DNA of 11,347 nucleotides from JBBRHH01 sp038222915 (GTDB taxonomy: Bacteria; Planctomycetota; Phycisphaerae; Tepidisphaerales; Tepidisphaeraceae): the NCBI GenBank assembly GCA_038222915.1, contig JBBRHH010000151.1, positions 1-11,347 of the forward strand, written 5' to 3'. Position numbers and translations under genes: made by a program. Below the pieces are notes generated by a model. The model was not told the DNA's origin, made no database searches, and saw only the letters and a list, made by a program, of their open reading frames with translations. Positions 1 through 7,365 of this stretch are shown piece after piece (the first letter of the stretch is position 1; every line of letters starts with the position of its first letter).

Positions 1-2
1 GG

Positions 3-2357
3 TGCTGGACGCGGAAACATATGCCGCGCCCATGGAACCATTACGCTTATTTCCGCCGCGTGGTGGATCTGGCGAGCAAACCGCGGAATGCCACCGTCCG
101 CATCTCGGCCGACGCCCGCTACACGCTCTACGTCAACTCCCAGCGCGTTCACCACGGCCCCGCCCGAAGCTATCCCCAGTTTCAAAGCTTCGACACGCTG
201 GATCTCAGCAGCTTTCTTCAAGCCGGCCAGAACACGATCTGCATCGTCGCCCACCAATTCGGCATTCCAACATTTCAAAGCGTCTATCGCGACGCCAGCG
301 GCGTCATCATCGACGGCGTCATCGACATCGGCCACGACCGCGTGGCGCTGCACACGCCCGAAGGCTGGCTCTGCCGCGACGCCCGGGGATGGCGCAAAGA
401 CACCGTGCGGCTGAGCATTCAGAACGGCTTTCAGGAGCACTTCGACGCCGATGCCGATCCGGGTGACTGGATGCTCCCGGCTTTTCAGGCCACCGAAGAA
501 AACGGCTGGAAAAAGCCCGTCAATCTCGGGCCAAACGGCATCCATCCTTGGGTTCAGATGGAAGAGCGGGCGGTGCCTTTGCTCGCGCAACAGGAAGTGA
601 AGTTTCAGGCGATCATCGGACAATTCACCGGCGAAAACGCCCGGGGCTACAAGGTCGCGTCCGACGTTTATCACCTTCCCGAACAGGAACCTCGAAAGCG
701 CGATAAGTCGTTCCTCGAGAAACCCGACGCCATGCTGCGCGATGATGGTGAAACGACAACCGTCCTGCCGCCGCCTGACGGAAATTTCGTGATGGCGGTC
801 CTGGATCTCGGCCAGGAACGGGCCGGCCACGTCATGCTCGACATTGCCGAAGCGCATGGCGATGAAATCATCGACATTCTCTATAGCGAAGACATCGATT
901 CCACCAACGCCCCAAGGTTGATCCCACCCGGAACGCATTGCGAAGAGGCGACGGCCGATCGCTATCGCTGCCGCCCGGGCGCGCAGACTTGGGAGCCGTT
1001 CTTTTACAAAGGCTTTCGGTACGCAACGCTGGTCTTCCGAAACGTCGAAGCGCCGCTGCGTATTCGCAACATTGCCCTGCGGCAGGTTCACGCCGGCCTC
1101 GAAGACCTCGGCTCTTTCGAGTGCAGCGATCCGCAGTTCAATCGTATCTGGCAGGTCGGCCGCGAAACATTGCGCTACTGCATGTTCGACGCCTACGTCG
1201 ATTGTCCATGGCGCGAGCAGGCCCAGTGGTGGGGCGACGCCCGCGTGCAATTCAAGGCCAACCAATACTCGTTCGGCGATGTCTCCCTGTTCCAGCGCGG
1301 CATCCGCCAGGTCATGCAATCGCAGGCCTCCGACGGCTCGCTCCACTCGCACCCGCCGTCCGATTGCCCCAGCAACAGGTTGCCGGATTACATGCTCGTC
1401 TGGGTCGGCTCTCTATGGGATTACTATTTTCACACTGGAAAGCTGGACCTGCTGCGCGAGTGCCTGCCGGCGCTTCACCGCGTGCTGGAATTTTTTGCGC
1501 GCCATGAGCTGAAAGACGGCCTAGTCGGCGGGTTCGACGGCTACTGGCTCTTCATCGACTGGCAGACGCTGTACCGCGGTGACCTGTGCGGGCCGCTCAA
1601 TCTTCTGTATCTCGAAGCGCTGCGCTGGGCGGCCGCCATCTGCCAGGTGGTCAAGGATCCGGCCGCCGACGCGTACGTCCGCAAGGCGCGCGATCTGGCG
1701 AGCGCCATTACGAAGTATTTCTGGGATCCCAAAAACAAGGTCTGGAAAGACGGCTTCGATCTCAAGGCCAATGCGCAGGTCGACGAGGTTTCGCAGCACA
1801 TGAACGCCCTGGCAATGATGCTGCGGCTCAAGCCCGAAACGCACGCGGCGCTTGCGCGGGACGTCTTGCTAAAGGCCGCGCAATCCAAACGCGGCAAGGT
1901 GCTCACGGCATCTCCGTTCTTTTATGCTTATGTATTGGAAGCATTGGCCGAGGCCGGTCTGCGCGATGAAGTGATTGGCGTGGTCCGAGAAAAATGGGGC
2001 GCAATGATCGAACGCGGCGCGACCACGTTCTGGGAAATATGGGACGCAAAAAACGAAAGCCGCTGCCACGCATGGTCGGCCTCGCCCGTCTACCACCTCA
2101 GCCAGCAGATTCTCGGCGTGGTTCCCGTCGACGTCGCGTGGAAACACATTCAAATCGCCCCGCTACCGGCCGGTCTCGACTACGCGCGCGGCGTTGTGCC
2201 GACTCCGCTCGGCCACGTGCGCGTCGAATGGGAAAAGGCTGCCGAGGACCAACTCGCTGTCCGAATCGAGCTTCCGCAGGGCATAAAGGCCGAATTTATC
2301 AGCCCTTCCGGCGAGACCCGCGCACTAGGCCCCGGCGTGCACGAACTCCACACTTGA
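3..2357 (+). CDS. GH78-type alpha-L-rhamnosidase-like glycoside hydrolase (5' end outside window)
   Basis: Probable inverting glycosidase releasing alpha-L-rhamnose or a similar sugar from glycans. Residues are numbered from ATG 21, but the frame is open to the window edge (C-W-T-R-K-H before that Met) and relatives carry a Trp-rich start, so the true start is probably upstream. A beta-sandwich region (about 10-90) has the family pattern Y-x-L-Y-V-N-x-x-R-V-x-x-G-P-A-R. A second beta region follows (about 230-355), then an (alpha/alpha)6-barrel. The barrel opens with D394-C-P-W-R-E399-Q-A-Q-W-W-G-D406, whose D/E/D spacing (+5, +12) matches the acidic catalytic cluster of characterised GH78 enzymes, with E399 as likely general acid. 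E672 in T-T-F-W-E-I-W-D fits the catalytic base. A C-terminal beta-domain (about 720-778) follows. About 778 residues is within the family range. Substrate cannot be read from sequence, and because the N-terminus is missing, export cannot be judged. It stands alone on its strand, ends in TGA, and has no visible sugar transporter or regulator neighbour. Confidence 0.85.
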   Translation, partial: CWTRKHMPRPWNHYAYFRRVVDLASKPRNATVRISADARYTLYVNSQRVHHGPARSYPQFQSFDTLDLSSFLQAGQNTICIVAHQFGIPTFQSVYRDASGVIIDGVIDIGHDRVALHTPEGWLCRDARGWRKDTVRLSIQNGFQEHFDADADPGDWMLPAFQATEENGWKKPVNLGPNGIHPWVQMEERAVPLLAQQEVKFQAIIGQFTGENARGYKVASDVYHLPEQEPRKRDKSFLEKPDAMLRDDGETTTVLPPPDGNFVMAVLDLGQERAGHVMLDIAEAHGDEIIDILYSEDIDSTNAPRLIPPGTHCEEATADRYRCRPGAQTWEPFFYKGFRYATLVFRNVEAPLRIRNIALRQVHAGLEDLGSFECSDPQFNRIWQVGRETLRYCMFDAYVDCPWREQAQWWGDARVQFKANQYSFGDVSLFQRGIRQVMQSQASDGSLHSHPPSDCPSNRLPDYMLVWVGSLWDYYFHTGKLDLLRECLPALHRVLEFFARHELKDGLVGGFDGYWLFIDWQTLYRGDLCGPLNLLYLEALRWAAAICQVVKDPAADAYVRKARDLASAITKYFWDPKNKVWKDGFDLKANAQVDEVSQHMNALAMMLRLKPETHAALARDVLLKAAQSKRGKVLTASPFFYAYVLEALAEAGLRDEVIGVVREKWGAMIERGATTFWEIWDAKNESRCHAWSASPVYHLSQQILGVVPVDVAWKHIQIAPLPAGLDYARGVVPTPLGHVRVEWEKAAEDQLAVRIELPQGIKAEFISPSGETRALGPGVHELHT

Positions 2358-2386
2358 GCCGGTACGCCCGGCACTAACATTCTATT
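2358..2386 (+). terminator. Weak candidate terminator hairpin after the GH78 gene
   Basis: Starting directly after the TGA, GCCGG (2358-2362) pairs with CCGGC (2368-2372) around a 5-nt loop. An AT-rich but not T-run stretch follows. The stem is only 5 bp, so this is a weak call. Confidence 0.3.
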
Positions 2387-2396
2387 TAAATCGGCT

Positions 2397-2424
2397 TTGC
2401 CCTGTTGTGTTTCCGCTGTATATT
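2397..2424 (+). promoter_or_regulatory. Candidate sigma70-type promoter for the PEP-CTERM gene
   Basis: TTGCCC (2397-2402) and TATATT (2419-2424) are separated by 16 nt and lie about 75 nt upstream of the ATG at 2499, in the only gap between the two genes. This is a pattern match only. Confidence 0.35.
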
Positions 2425-2498
2425 ACTGACGCGGAGTTTCCCTCGTACGGCTGTTCAAGCCCCGTGCATTCCGGTTCGTTTAAAACAAGGTTGCGAAG

Positions 2499-3959
2499 AT
2501 GGTGCATCGCAAGCATATCGCAGGGGTTCTTCTCTGCTTTAGTCTCGGAGGGCAAGCATTTGGCACACTGACCGAAAGCCAAGTGCTGATCGTTTATAAC
2601 TCCGCAGTGGATAAGCACACGGTGCCCGTGGTCGGCTTGCAAGGAGATGGGCTAACGATCTTCAATTATTACAAATCTCTTCATCCAAACGTCGTCGGCC
2701 TTGACCTCAATGACCCCACTCTCTTACCTGGACATATTTCCTACACTGATTACACCAGCAAAATTCAGTCAAAGATCCAAACCTTCCTTACGACGAATAA
2801 CCAGGGTGCTACCGCGCAAAACATTGTAGATATCACGCTGACAAAGGGTATCCCGCATCAGATTGACGACATAGACAATGTGAATCCGTTCGACGCGGGG
2901 CTCACGGCAGGCACAATTTCCTCTGCGTCCGTGGATTCCGAAGTTGCTCTCCTTTGGCAAAACTTGAATGCTTCCCGCACGGGAGCCAGCATGTCTTCGC
3001 ACGCCGACAACTTGGTCGCGAATCCATATTTCAACTCGACCGCATCACTGACAAACGCCGCTCTCTATCCCCGCACCAACATCGCGAACGCCAATAACCT
3101 TACTTGGACGCAGGATAGCAGCCGGGGCGCGCCGGTGTGGTTCATCAAGGATGGGGCGACCAATAGTTCGACCGTCGCCGCAGGCAGCCTCTATCTGACT
3201 ACGAGGCTCGATGGCAATTCCGTCGCCGATGTGGTGGCGATGATCACCAGGGCTCAAAACGTCGTCTATCGACCAACTGTGGATGCTACCGTCATAAACG
3301 GACATGCCACTACCATCGTCGGCGGCAATCAGGTGGGGCAGACCGGTATCGACAGTGGGACTTACACCAATGCACACAACACATTCACCGCTGCGGGCTG
3401 GACCAATCAACAATACAATTATCTCCAAACGACTGATCCGGCCAACCATTTCCTGATCGGTGCAACTGGATCTGTTTCCGACACGACTGCTCAGCATGTA
3501 GCCGGTCCTGTTGCCTTCCTGGCAAGTTATGGTGGCAACTTTAGCGGCGCGGACCAAAGCGGGTACGTCGACACATTCACTGGTCAGCTTGTTAATGGTG
3601 CAGTGTTCGACACTCTTGAGAGCTTCAACGGAGCGGCGTTCGGTGGACAACCTGGAAGTGGCGACCAGGGTCAGTTGTCACAATGGGAAGCAGATGGCGG
3701 GACATTCGGTATCGGCAACGTTCATGAACCGTTCGCTGGCACCGTCGCCTATCCCGATGTTCTCGCCTTCAACTGGTTCACGCACCACAACCTAAGTTGG
3801 GCCGAAGCCGCTTGGACCAGCGTCCCCTACATCTCCTGGCAACAGGTTGTCCTAGGTGATCCCCTCGCCGTCGCAACCGCAGTCCCCGAACCTACGACCT
3901 TTGGCCTTCTCGCGATCCCCGCAATGTTGGCGATTCGCCGCCGCCGGCGAATCGCCTGA
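2499..3959 (+). CDS. Exported PEP-CTERM protein, TIGR03790-like family of unknown function
   Basis: A 486-residue secreted protein of unknown biochemical role. It begins with a signal peptide (basic H-R-K-H, hydrophobic about residues 8-22). The start is fixed by an in-frame TAA at 2481 and an AAGG 8 nt before the ATG. The mature part matches what I recall of TIGR03790: V-L-I-V-Y-N near residue 30, I-x-N-Y-Y-K, then T-K-G-I-P-H, S-A-S-V-D-S-E-V-A-L-L, S-L-Y-L-T-T-R-L-D-G, and near the end W-A-E-A-A-W-x-S-V-P-Y-I-S-W-Q-Q-V-V-L-G-D-P-L. The C-terminus is a textbook PEP-CTERM sorting signal: V462-P-E-P465, a hydrophobic helix, then R-R-R-R-R. Family knowledge says such proteins are cleaved and sorted by an exosortase and occur in species making extracellular polymer; no exosortase is visible here. 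The gene looks less GC-rich, with more A/T-ending codons, than its neighbours, which suggests separate ancestry or relaxed codon selection. It converges on the TPR gene with a 15-nt gap. Confidence 0.85.
   Translation: MVHRKHIAGVLLCFSLGGQAFGTLTESQVLIVYNSAVDKHTVPVVGLQGDGLTIFNYYKSLHPNVVGLDLNDPTLLPGHISYTDYTSKIQSKIQTFLTTNNQGATAQNIVDITLTKGIPHQIDDIDNVNPFDAGLTAGTISSASVDSEVALLWQNLNASRTGASMSSHADNLVANPYFNSTASLTNAALYPRTNIANANNLTWTQDSSRGAPVWFIKDGATNSSTVAAGSLYLTTRLDGNSVADVVAMITRAQNVVYRPTVDATVINGHATTIVGGNQVGQTGIDSGTYTNAHNTFTAAGWTNQQYNYLQTTDPANHFLIGATGSVSDTTAQHVAGPVAFLASYGGNFSGADQSGYVDTFTGQLVNGAVFDTLESFNGAAFGGQPGSGDQGQLSQWEADGGTFGIGNVHEPFAGTVAYPDVLAFNWFTHHNLSWAEAAWTSVPYISWQQVVLGDPLAVATAVPEPTTFGLLAIPAMLAIRRRRRIA
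3929..3956. terminator. Perfect 11-bp inverted repeat at the end of the PEP-CTERM gene; possible bidirectional terminator
   Basis: GGCGATTCGCC (3929-3939) and GGCGAATCGCC (3946-3956) are perfect reverse complements around a 6-nt loop, ending one base before the TGA. It encodes the A-I-R-R-R-R-R-I-A tail and lies 18 nt past the stop codon of the convergent TPR gene. The stem is strong, but no T-run follows on either strand, so a classic intrinsic terminator is uncertain. It may simply reflect the Arg codons. Confidence 0.45.
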
Positions 3960-3974
3960 GCTCCATCCCGGCTC

Positions 3975-4679
3975 TTAATCCAACGCCGAAAGCCGCGTCT
4001 TCGCATCCAGCGTCGAAGGATCAAGCTCCAACGCCTTGCGATATTCAATCCGGGCCTGCTCGCGTTTGCCCACCTGCTCATAGGCTGATCCAATATTGTA
4101 ATGAACCTGCGACGGCGACAGCACGCTCTGCAGGTGAATCGTGGCCTCAGTGATCCGTCCGGTCCGCGCCAACATCAACCCGTAGTTGATCTGACACGGC
4201 TGATTCCGCGCATCCTTCTCGATCCCCATCCGATATGCCGACTCGGCCTCTTCTGGCCGGCCCGACAGTTCGAAACAGAAACCCAGGTTGCTATAACCGG
4301 TCGAATCATCGCCCGTCGCTTCCACATAATGCTGCCACCCGGCGATCGCCTTGTCGTAGTTCTTGCGTTGTGTCTCAAGAACCCCAATGCGGTAGAGAGA
4401 GGCCGTGTGATGCGGGTCCAGCTTGACCGCCTCCTGATATTGCTCAATTGCCACCGGCAGATTGCCCTGGCTCTCAGCAAACTGCCCGGCCGCATACCGC
4501 GTTGCCGGCGTGAACGGCGGATCTTCACTCTGCTCAAACTTCGAATGTTCCGCGTTCATCCGATTCGCTTCGTCGCGCGAAATGCCGCCAATGCTGCCAT
4601 TGCCTGAGTCCTTCGCACAACCCGAGGCAAACACTGCAACAACCGCCATCGCCGACATGGTCCACTTCAAGTAACGCAT
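3975..4679 (-). CDS. TPR-repeat lipoprotein
   Basis: A 234-residue envelope-anchored scaffold protein with no enzyme motif. The start at 4679 is chosen over a possible ATG at 4715 because AAAGGA lies 8 nt upstream (4688-4693) and a lipoprotein signal then begins immediately: basic M-R-Y-L-K, hydrophobic residues 8-18, lipobox A-S-G-C with C21 as the lipidation site. A Ser/Gly-rich linker (22-34) follows, then about five tetratricopeptide repeats at roughly 59-89, 93-122, 127-160, 161-190 and 191-222. They show the usual A-x-x-x-Y-x-x-A-(L/V)-x-L-D-P endings, for example Y-Q-E-A-V-K-L-D-P and Y-R-K-A-L-E-L-D-P. TPRs bind other proteins, so an assembly or cell-envelope role is likely, but the partner is unknown. 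The gene is divergent from the copper-protein gene and convergent with the PEP-CTERM gene, so it forms its own transcription unit. It ends in TAA. Confidence 0.85.
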   Translation of the reverse strand: MRYLKWTMSAMAVVAVFASGCAKDSGNGSIGGISRDEANRMNAEHSKFEQSEDPPFTPATRYAAGQFAESQGNLPVAIEQYQEAVKLDPHHTASLYRIGVLETQRKNYDKAIAGWQHYVEATGDDSTGYSNLGFCFELSGRPEEAESAYRMGIEKDARNQPCQINYGLMLARTGRITEATIHLQSVLSPSQVHYNIGSAYEQVGKREQARIEYRKALELDPSTLDAKTRLSALD

Positions 4680-4687
4680 AGAATTCG

Positions 4688-4693
4688 TCCTTT
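4688..4693 (-). promoter_or_regulatory. Ribosome binding site deciding the TPR lipoprotein start
   Basis: On the minus strand AAAGGA lies 8 nt before the ATG at 4679. The longer reading from 4715 would bury the lipoprotein signal behind 12 extra residues. Confidence 0.7.
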
Positions 4694-4753
4694 GATGATC
4701 GGGAAACCTGCACAATCCTTAACGGTTGTATCGGCGGGCGGGCTCCGCGAGTT

Positions 4754-4781
4754 TATGTAAGGTCGCTGCTTCCCATAACAA
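4754..4781 (-). promoter_or_regulatory. Candidate promoter for the TPR lipoprotein gene
   Basis: Read on the minus strand, TTGTTA (4781-4776) and TACATA (4759-4754) are separated by 16 nt, about 75 nt upstream of the start codon. This is a pattern match only. Confidence 0.35.
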
Positions 4782-4945
4782 GCGCAATTTACCTCCGCAA
4801 AGAACCCTGCGCATTTTTGACGCAGGCGTACTTTCCTGCTTGTTCCCCCACGCTCAAACCCTAAAATCACGGCCCAAGGCGCGATTTCCTGAAGAAACAG
4901 CCATCGCAGCGGGCCCAAATGAACATTTTGGCTTCACGTGCGATA

Positions 4946-4976
4946 TTGAGGGGTAGTTGAATCCTCCTTGTATAGG
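4946..4976 (+). promoter_or_regulatory. Weak candidate promoter for the copper-protein gene
   Basis: TTGAGG (4946-4951) and TATAGG (4971-4976) have a 19-nt spacer, about 100 nt upstream of the ATG at 5080. The spacer is longer than ideal, so confidence is low. Confidence 0.22.
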
Positions 4977-5079
4977 ACGCATCGCGTCGCCGTCTCGCTC
5001 ACGAGCCTGCTGTTGAAGGATGTTCTTTCAATCGCACACAGGCGGGTTTGAGTCAGGAGAGGAATTTTCTGGAGACCTT

Positions 5080-5868
5080 ATGAAGCTAAGTGTATGGCTG
5101 TCGGCCGCGGCCCTGGTTGCTGGCCTCGGAACTTATTGCAACGCCCAGGTGACCGGCACCGTCACTCTCGATGGCAAGGCCCCCAAGCCCAAGACCATTC
5201 AGATGCCGGCCCAGTGCGCCGCCCTTCATCCGGATCCGGTTGAAGAACAGACCGTCGTGGTCGACGACAAGAACCACCTTCAAAACGCTGTAGTCTCCAT
5301 CAAGGAACCCAAGGGCAACTTCAAGGCCCCTGAGGGCGACGGTGTAATCGATCAGAAGGGGTGCATGTACGAGCCCCACGTGATTGGTCTCATGGTCGGC
5401 CAAAAGCTTGTCGCCAAAAACGGTGATCCCTTCGCGCACAATGTGCACACCCTCCCCAAGAGCGAACTCAACTCTGAGCAGAATATCCAGCTTCCCAACG
5501 TCGATCGAGCGGGCAAGAAACTCAAGGACCCCAAGGCCGCGGAGTATGTCCGCGTCAAGTGCGACATCCACGGCTGGATGAGCATGTACGTCGCCGTCTT
5601 CGACCACCCCTGTTTCGCCGTCACCGATGAAAGCGGCGCATTCAGCATCCCCACGGCCGGGCTTAAGGACGGCGAATACGACGTGGAGTGCTGGCAGGAA
5701 CGTTTCGGCAAGACTGATGGCAAAGTGACCGTCAAGGACGGCAAGGGCAAAGTTGACTTTACCGTCAAGCAGCCCGCCGCCGCCGCCAACCCGGCAACAG
5801 ATACTCAACTCGCCAGCACCGCCAAGGATGTGGTGTGCGACAAGTGCGTTCCGGCAAAGGCCAACTAA
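5080..5868 (+). CDS. Secreted plastocyanin-like (blue copper) protein with regulatory-like beta domain
   Basis: A 262-residue exported copper-binding protein, probably a periplasmic electron carrier or copper donor. The start at 5080 is preferred over ATG 5020 because GGAG (5071-5074) lies 5 nt upstream and a signal peptide begins directly (cleavage likely after C-N-A, about residue 23). A cupredoxin-like domain has N-G-D-P-F-A-H-N-V-H (H120, H123) and V-K-C161-D-I-H164-G-W-M167, giving the His/Cys/His/Met set expected for a type 1 copper site. Family-typical Q-C-A-A-L-H-P and K-G-C-M-Y-E-P-H-V precede it. A carboxypeptidase-regulatory-like beta segment follows (about 178-235, H-P-C-F-A-V-T-D-E-S-G-A-F-S-I-P). 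The tail is an Ala/Pro-rich linker ending in C253-D-K-C256, unexpected for the fold. Such proteins are often loosely annotated as methylamine-utilisation proteins. Its position just upstream of coxB suggests a link to the oxidase (inference), although a terminator separates them. Confidence 0.8.
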   Translation: MKLSVWLSAAALVAGLGTYCNAQVTGTVTLDGKAPKPKTIQMPAQCAALHPDPVEEQTVVVDDKNHLQNAVVSIKEPKGNFKAPEGDGVIDQKGCMYEPHVIGLMVGQKLVAKNGDPFAHNVHTLPKSELNSEQNIQLPNVDRAGKKLKDPKAAEYVRVKCDIHGWMSMYVAVFDHPCFAVTDESGAFSIPTAGLKDGEYDVECWQERFGKTDGKVTVKDGKGKVDFTVKQPAAAANPATDTQLASTAKDVVCDKCVPAKAN

Positions 5869-5953
5869 CACTAACCGGCCGTTGCGTTGTCGTTTCGTCG
5901 ATGGCACTTGCAATCGGCTCCGACAAATGAAAAATCGCTGAGCTACAAAGGTT

Positions 5954-5985
5954 GGGCGGTGAATAGCCGCCCTTCCTTCTTTTAT
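5954..5985 (+). terminator. Intrinsic terminator after the copper-protein gene
   Basis: GGGCGGT (5954-5960) pairs with GCCGCCC (5966-5972), the last pair being G-U, around a GAATA loop. The T-rich run TTCCTTCTTTTAT follows. It lies about 85 nt after the TAA and 43 nt before the coxB start. It could end the copper-protein transcript or attenuate read-through into the oxidase genes. Confidence 0.75.
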
Positions 5986-6011
5986 CGTTGTGCGTGAATC
6001 GGATGATCTCC

Positions 6012-6017
6012 AAGGAG
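6012..6017 (+). promoter_or_regulatory. Ribosome binding site supporting the GTG start of coxB
   Basis: AAGGAG lies 10 nt before the GTG at 6028. No in-frame ATG gives a better start, and the reading begins directly with a short basic stretch and a membrane helix. Confidence 0.7.
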
Positions 6018-6027
6018 TAGCCGAAAA

Positions 6028-7359
6028 GTGAAACCCGTACTTTGGAGAAGATTGCTGGCGCTGCTTGGAACCGCGGCGCTGGTCGCTCTGCTCTGGCTCG
6101 GAGCCAAAAAGCTTCAGCCGGCGAGCAATTGGTGGGGCCGCGGCTGGGGCCTGCCCACCAACTTCGCCGTCCACGGCGACAGTGCCGACACGATCTTCTG
6201 GTGGATCTTCTGGATCACTTCCTTCGTCTTCGTATTCGTGCAGGTTCTGCTGGTCTGGTTTGCCATCAAATATCGCGAGCAGCCCGGCCGCAAAGCTGTC
6301 TTCCTGCACGGCCACACCCGTCTGGAAATCGTCTGGACTGTCATCCCCGCCATCATCTTCGCGGTGCTCGTTCTGGTCAGCATTCGTTCCTGGAACGAAT
6401 TCCGCTACGGCAACGAAACCGACAAAAATCCCGCCAGCATCCTCGTGATCGCAGAGCAGTTTCAATGGAATGTGGTCTATCCAGGCCACGATGGTGAGTT
6501 GGGCCAATACCTCATCTACCCGAAGCTAACGGACAAGCGCTGGCCAAAAGGCTCGGAGAATTTCCGCGAGGTTGCCGGCCCCGCTGCCACCCGTCCCAGT
6601 GACTCCGTCGACTTTGTTAACGCCTGGGTTGCCGCCAACCCGCTCGGCCAAGACCTCGCCAGCCCGCACGCTGAAGACGACGACCCACAGACGCCCGCCC
6701 GCGCCGTGATCGTCCCCGCCGAACGCTCCGTTCGCATCTACCTCACGTCACGGGACGTCATCCACGACTTTTTCCTCCCCAACTTCCGCGTCAAGCTCGA
6801 CGCCGTCCCCGGCATGCGCGGCCTCATCCCTTTCACCATCAGGAAGGAAGCCGTCAGCACACAGGAATTCAACCTCAGCGATGCGAATTTCCCAGTCAAC
6901 ATGCCCATCTGGCTCAATCAGGAGACCGCCTCAACCGACGACAACAAGAACTACAAGTTCACCGGCAATCCCAGCGAATACCAGATCATGGAACCGCACG
7001 ACAAGAAACATAAGACATCGCTGCTGCGCAACATGGATGATCTGAACAAGGCCGCCCGCAAACGCGTGGCCGCCCGCGACGGCATCCAATTCGCCAACGT
7101 AAAGGATGATCAGTTGGCCTCCGTGCTGCCCGAACTCAAGCAGGATCTGATCACCGCCGGGTTCACCAAATTGAAAGTGGTCGTCCATCCCTACGAAATC
7201 GTCTGCGAGCAGTTGTGCGGCGCAAACCACGATACTATGCGCGGCGATTTCTATGTCCTTTCGCAGCACGACTACGAGCTCTTCATCAACCGTTATTACG
7301 TCGCGCCCACGACACAGCCCGCGGTGGCGTCGACCGCTGACACTGCACCTTTGAAATGA
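6028..7359 (+). CDS. coxB: Cytochrome c oxidase subunit II (CuA subunit) with large inserts
   Basis: Membrane-anchored subunit that takes electrons from a carrier through the binuclear CuA centre and passes them to CoxA. It uses a GTG start. It has an N-terminal hydrophobic segment (about 8-26, signal or anchor) and two family transmembrane helices (about 55-80 and 97-119), the second with R-L-E-I-V-W-T-V-I-P. Q-F-Q-W147-N-V-V-Y-P-G-H-D-G is the conserved aromatic electron-entry region. CuA ligands are complete: H246 in D-V-I-H-D-F-F-L-P, then C393-E394-Q-L-C397-G-A-N-H401-D-T-M404. At 443 residues it exceeds the usual size. H246 and C393 are 147 residues apart, where typical proteins have about 35, because of a charged insert (about 280-380). 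A smaller acidic insert lies at about 161-215. There is no CxxCH, so no fused cytochrome c domain. It ends in TGA, 6 nt before coxA, which indicates one operon. Confidence 0.93.
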   Translation: MKPVLWRRLLALLGTAALVALLWLGAKKLQPASNWWGRGWGLPTNFAVHGDSADTIFWWIFWITSFVFVFVQVLLVWFAIKYREQPGRKAVFLHGHTRLEIVWTVIPAIIFAVLVLVSIRSWNEFRYGNETDKNPASILVIAEQFQWNVVYPGHDGELGQYLIYPKLTDKRWPKGSENFREVAGPAATRPSDSVDFVNAWVAANPLGQDLASPHAEDDDPQTPARAVIVPAERSVRIYLTSRDVIHDFFLPNFRVKLDAVPGMRGLIPFTIRKEAVSTQEFNLSDANFPVNMPIWLNQETASTDDNKNYKFTGNPSEYQIMEPHDKKHKTSLLRNMDDLNKAARKRVAARDGIQFANVKDDQLASVLPELKQDLITAGFTKLKVVVHPYEIVCEQLCGANHDTMRGDFYVLSQHDYELFINRYYVAPTTQPAVASTADTAPLK

Positions 7360-7365
7360 CCCAAT

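Larger units (their letters stand above)
4680..5079. other. About 400-nt divergent intergenic region, no gene seen
   Basis: This region separates the minus-strand TPR gene from the plus-strand copper-protein gene. Its base composition is more mixed than the flanking genes, and the short reading frames inside show no family motif or sensible codon bias. It holds weak candidate promoters facing both ways and a small inverted repeat CCTGCG/CGCAGG (4806-4811 and 4821-4826, 9-nt loop) of unknown meaning. No tRNA or recognisable riboswitch is seen. Confidence 0.6.

Noticed and set aside
4806..4826. Short inverted repeat CCTGCG/CGCAGG as a terminator or operator
   Set aside because: Only 6 bp with a 9-nt loop, far from either gene end and with no T-run. 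It may be chance, so it is mentioned only within the intergenic entry.
5020..5079. Upstream ATG at 5020 for the copper protein
   Set aside because: It would put 20 polar residues before the signal peptide, and the purine-rich stretch touches the ATG with no spacing. ATG 5080 has GGAG at a usable distance.
5086..6507. A 473-codon antisense open frame across the copper-protein gene and coxB
   Set aside because: It overlaps two clearly recognised genes and a terminator and has no recognisable domain, so it is a composition shadow.
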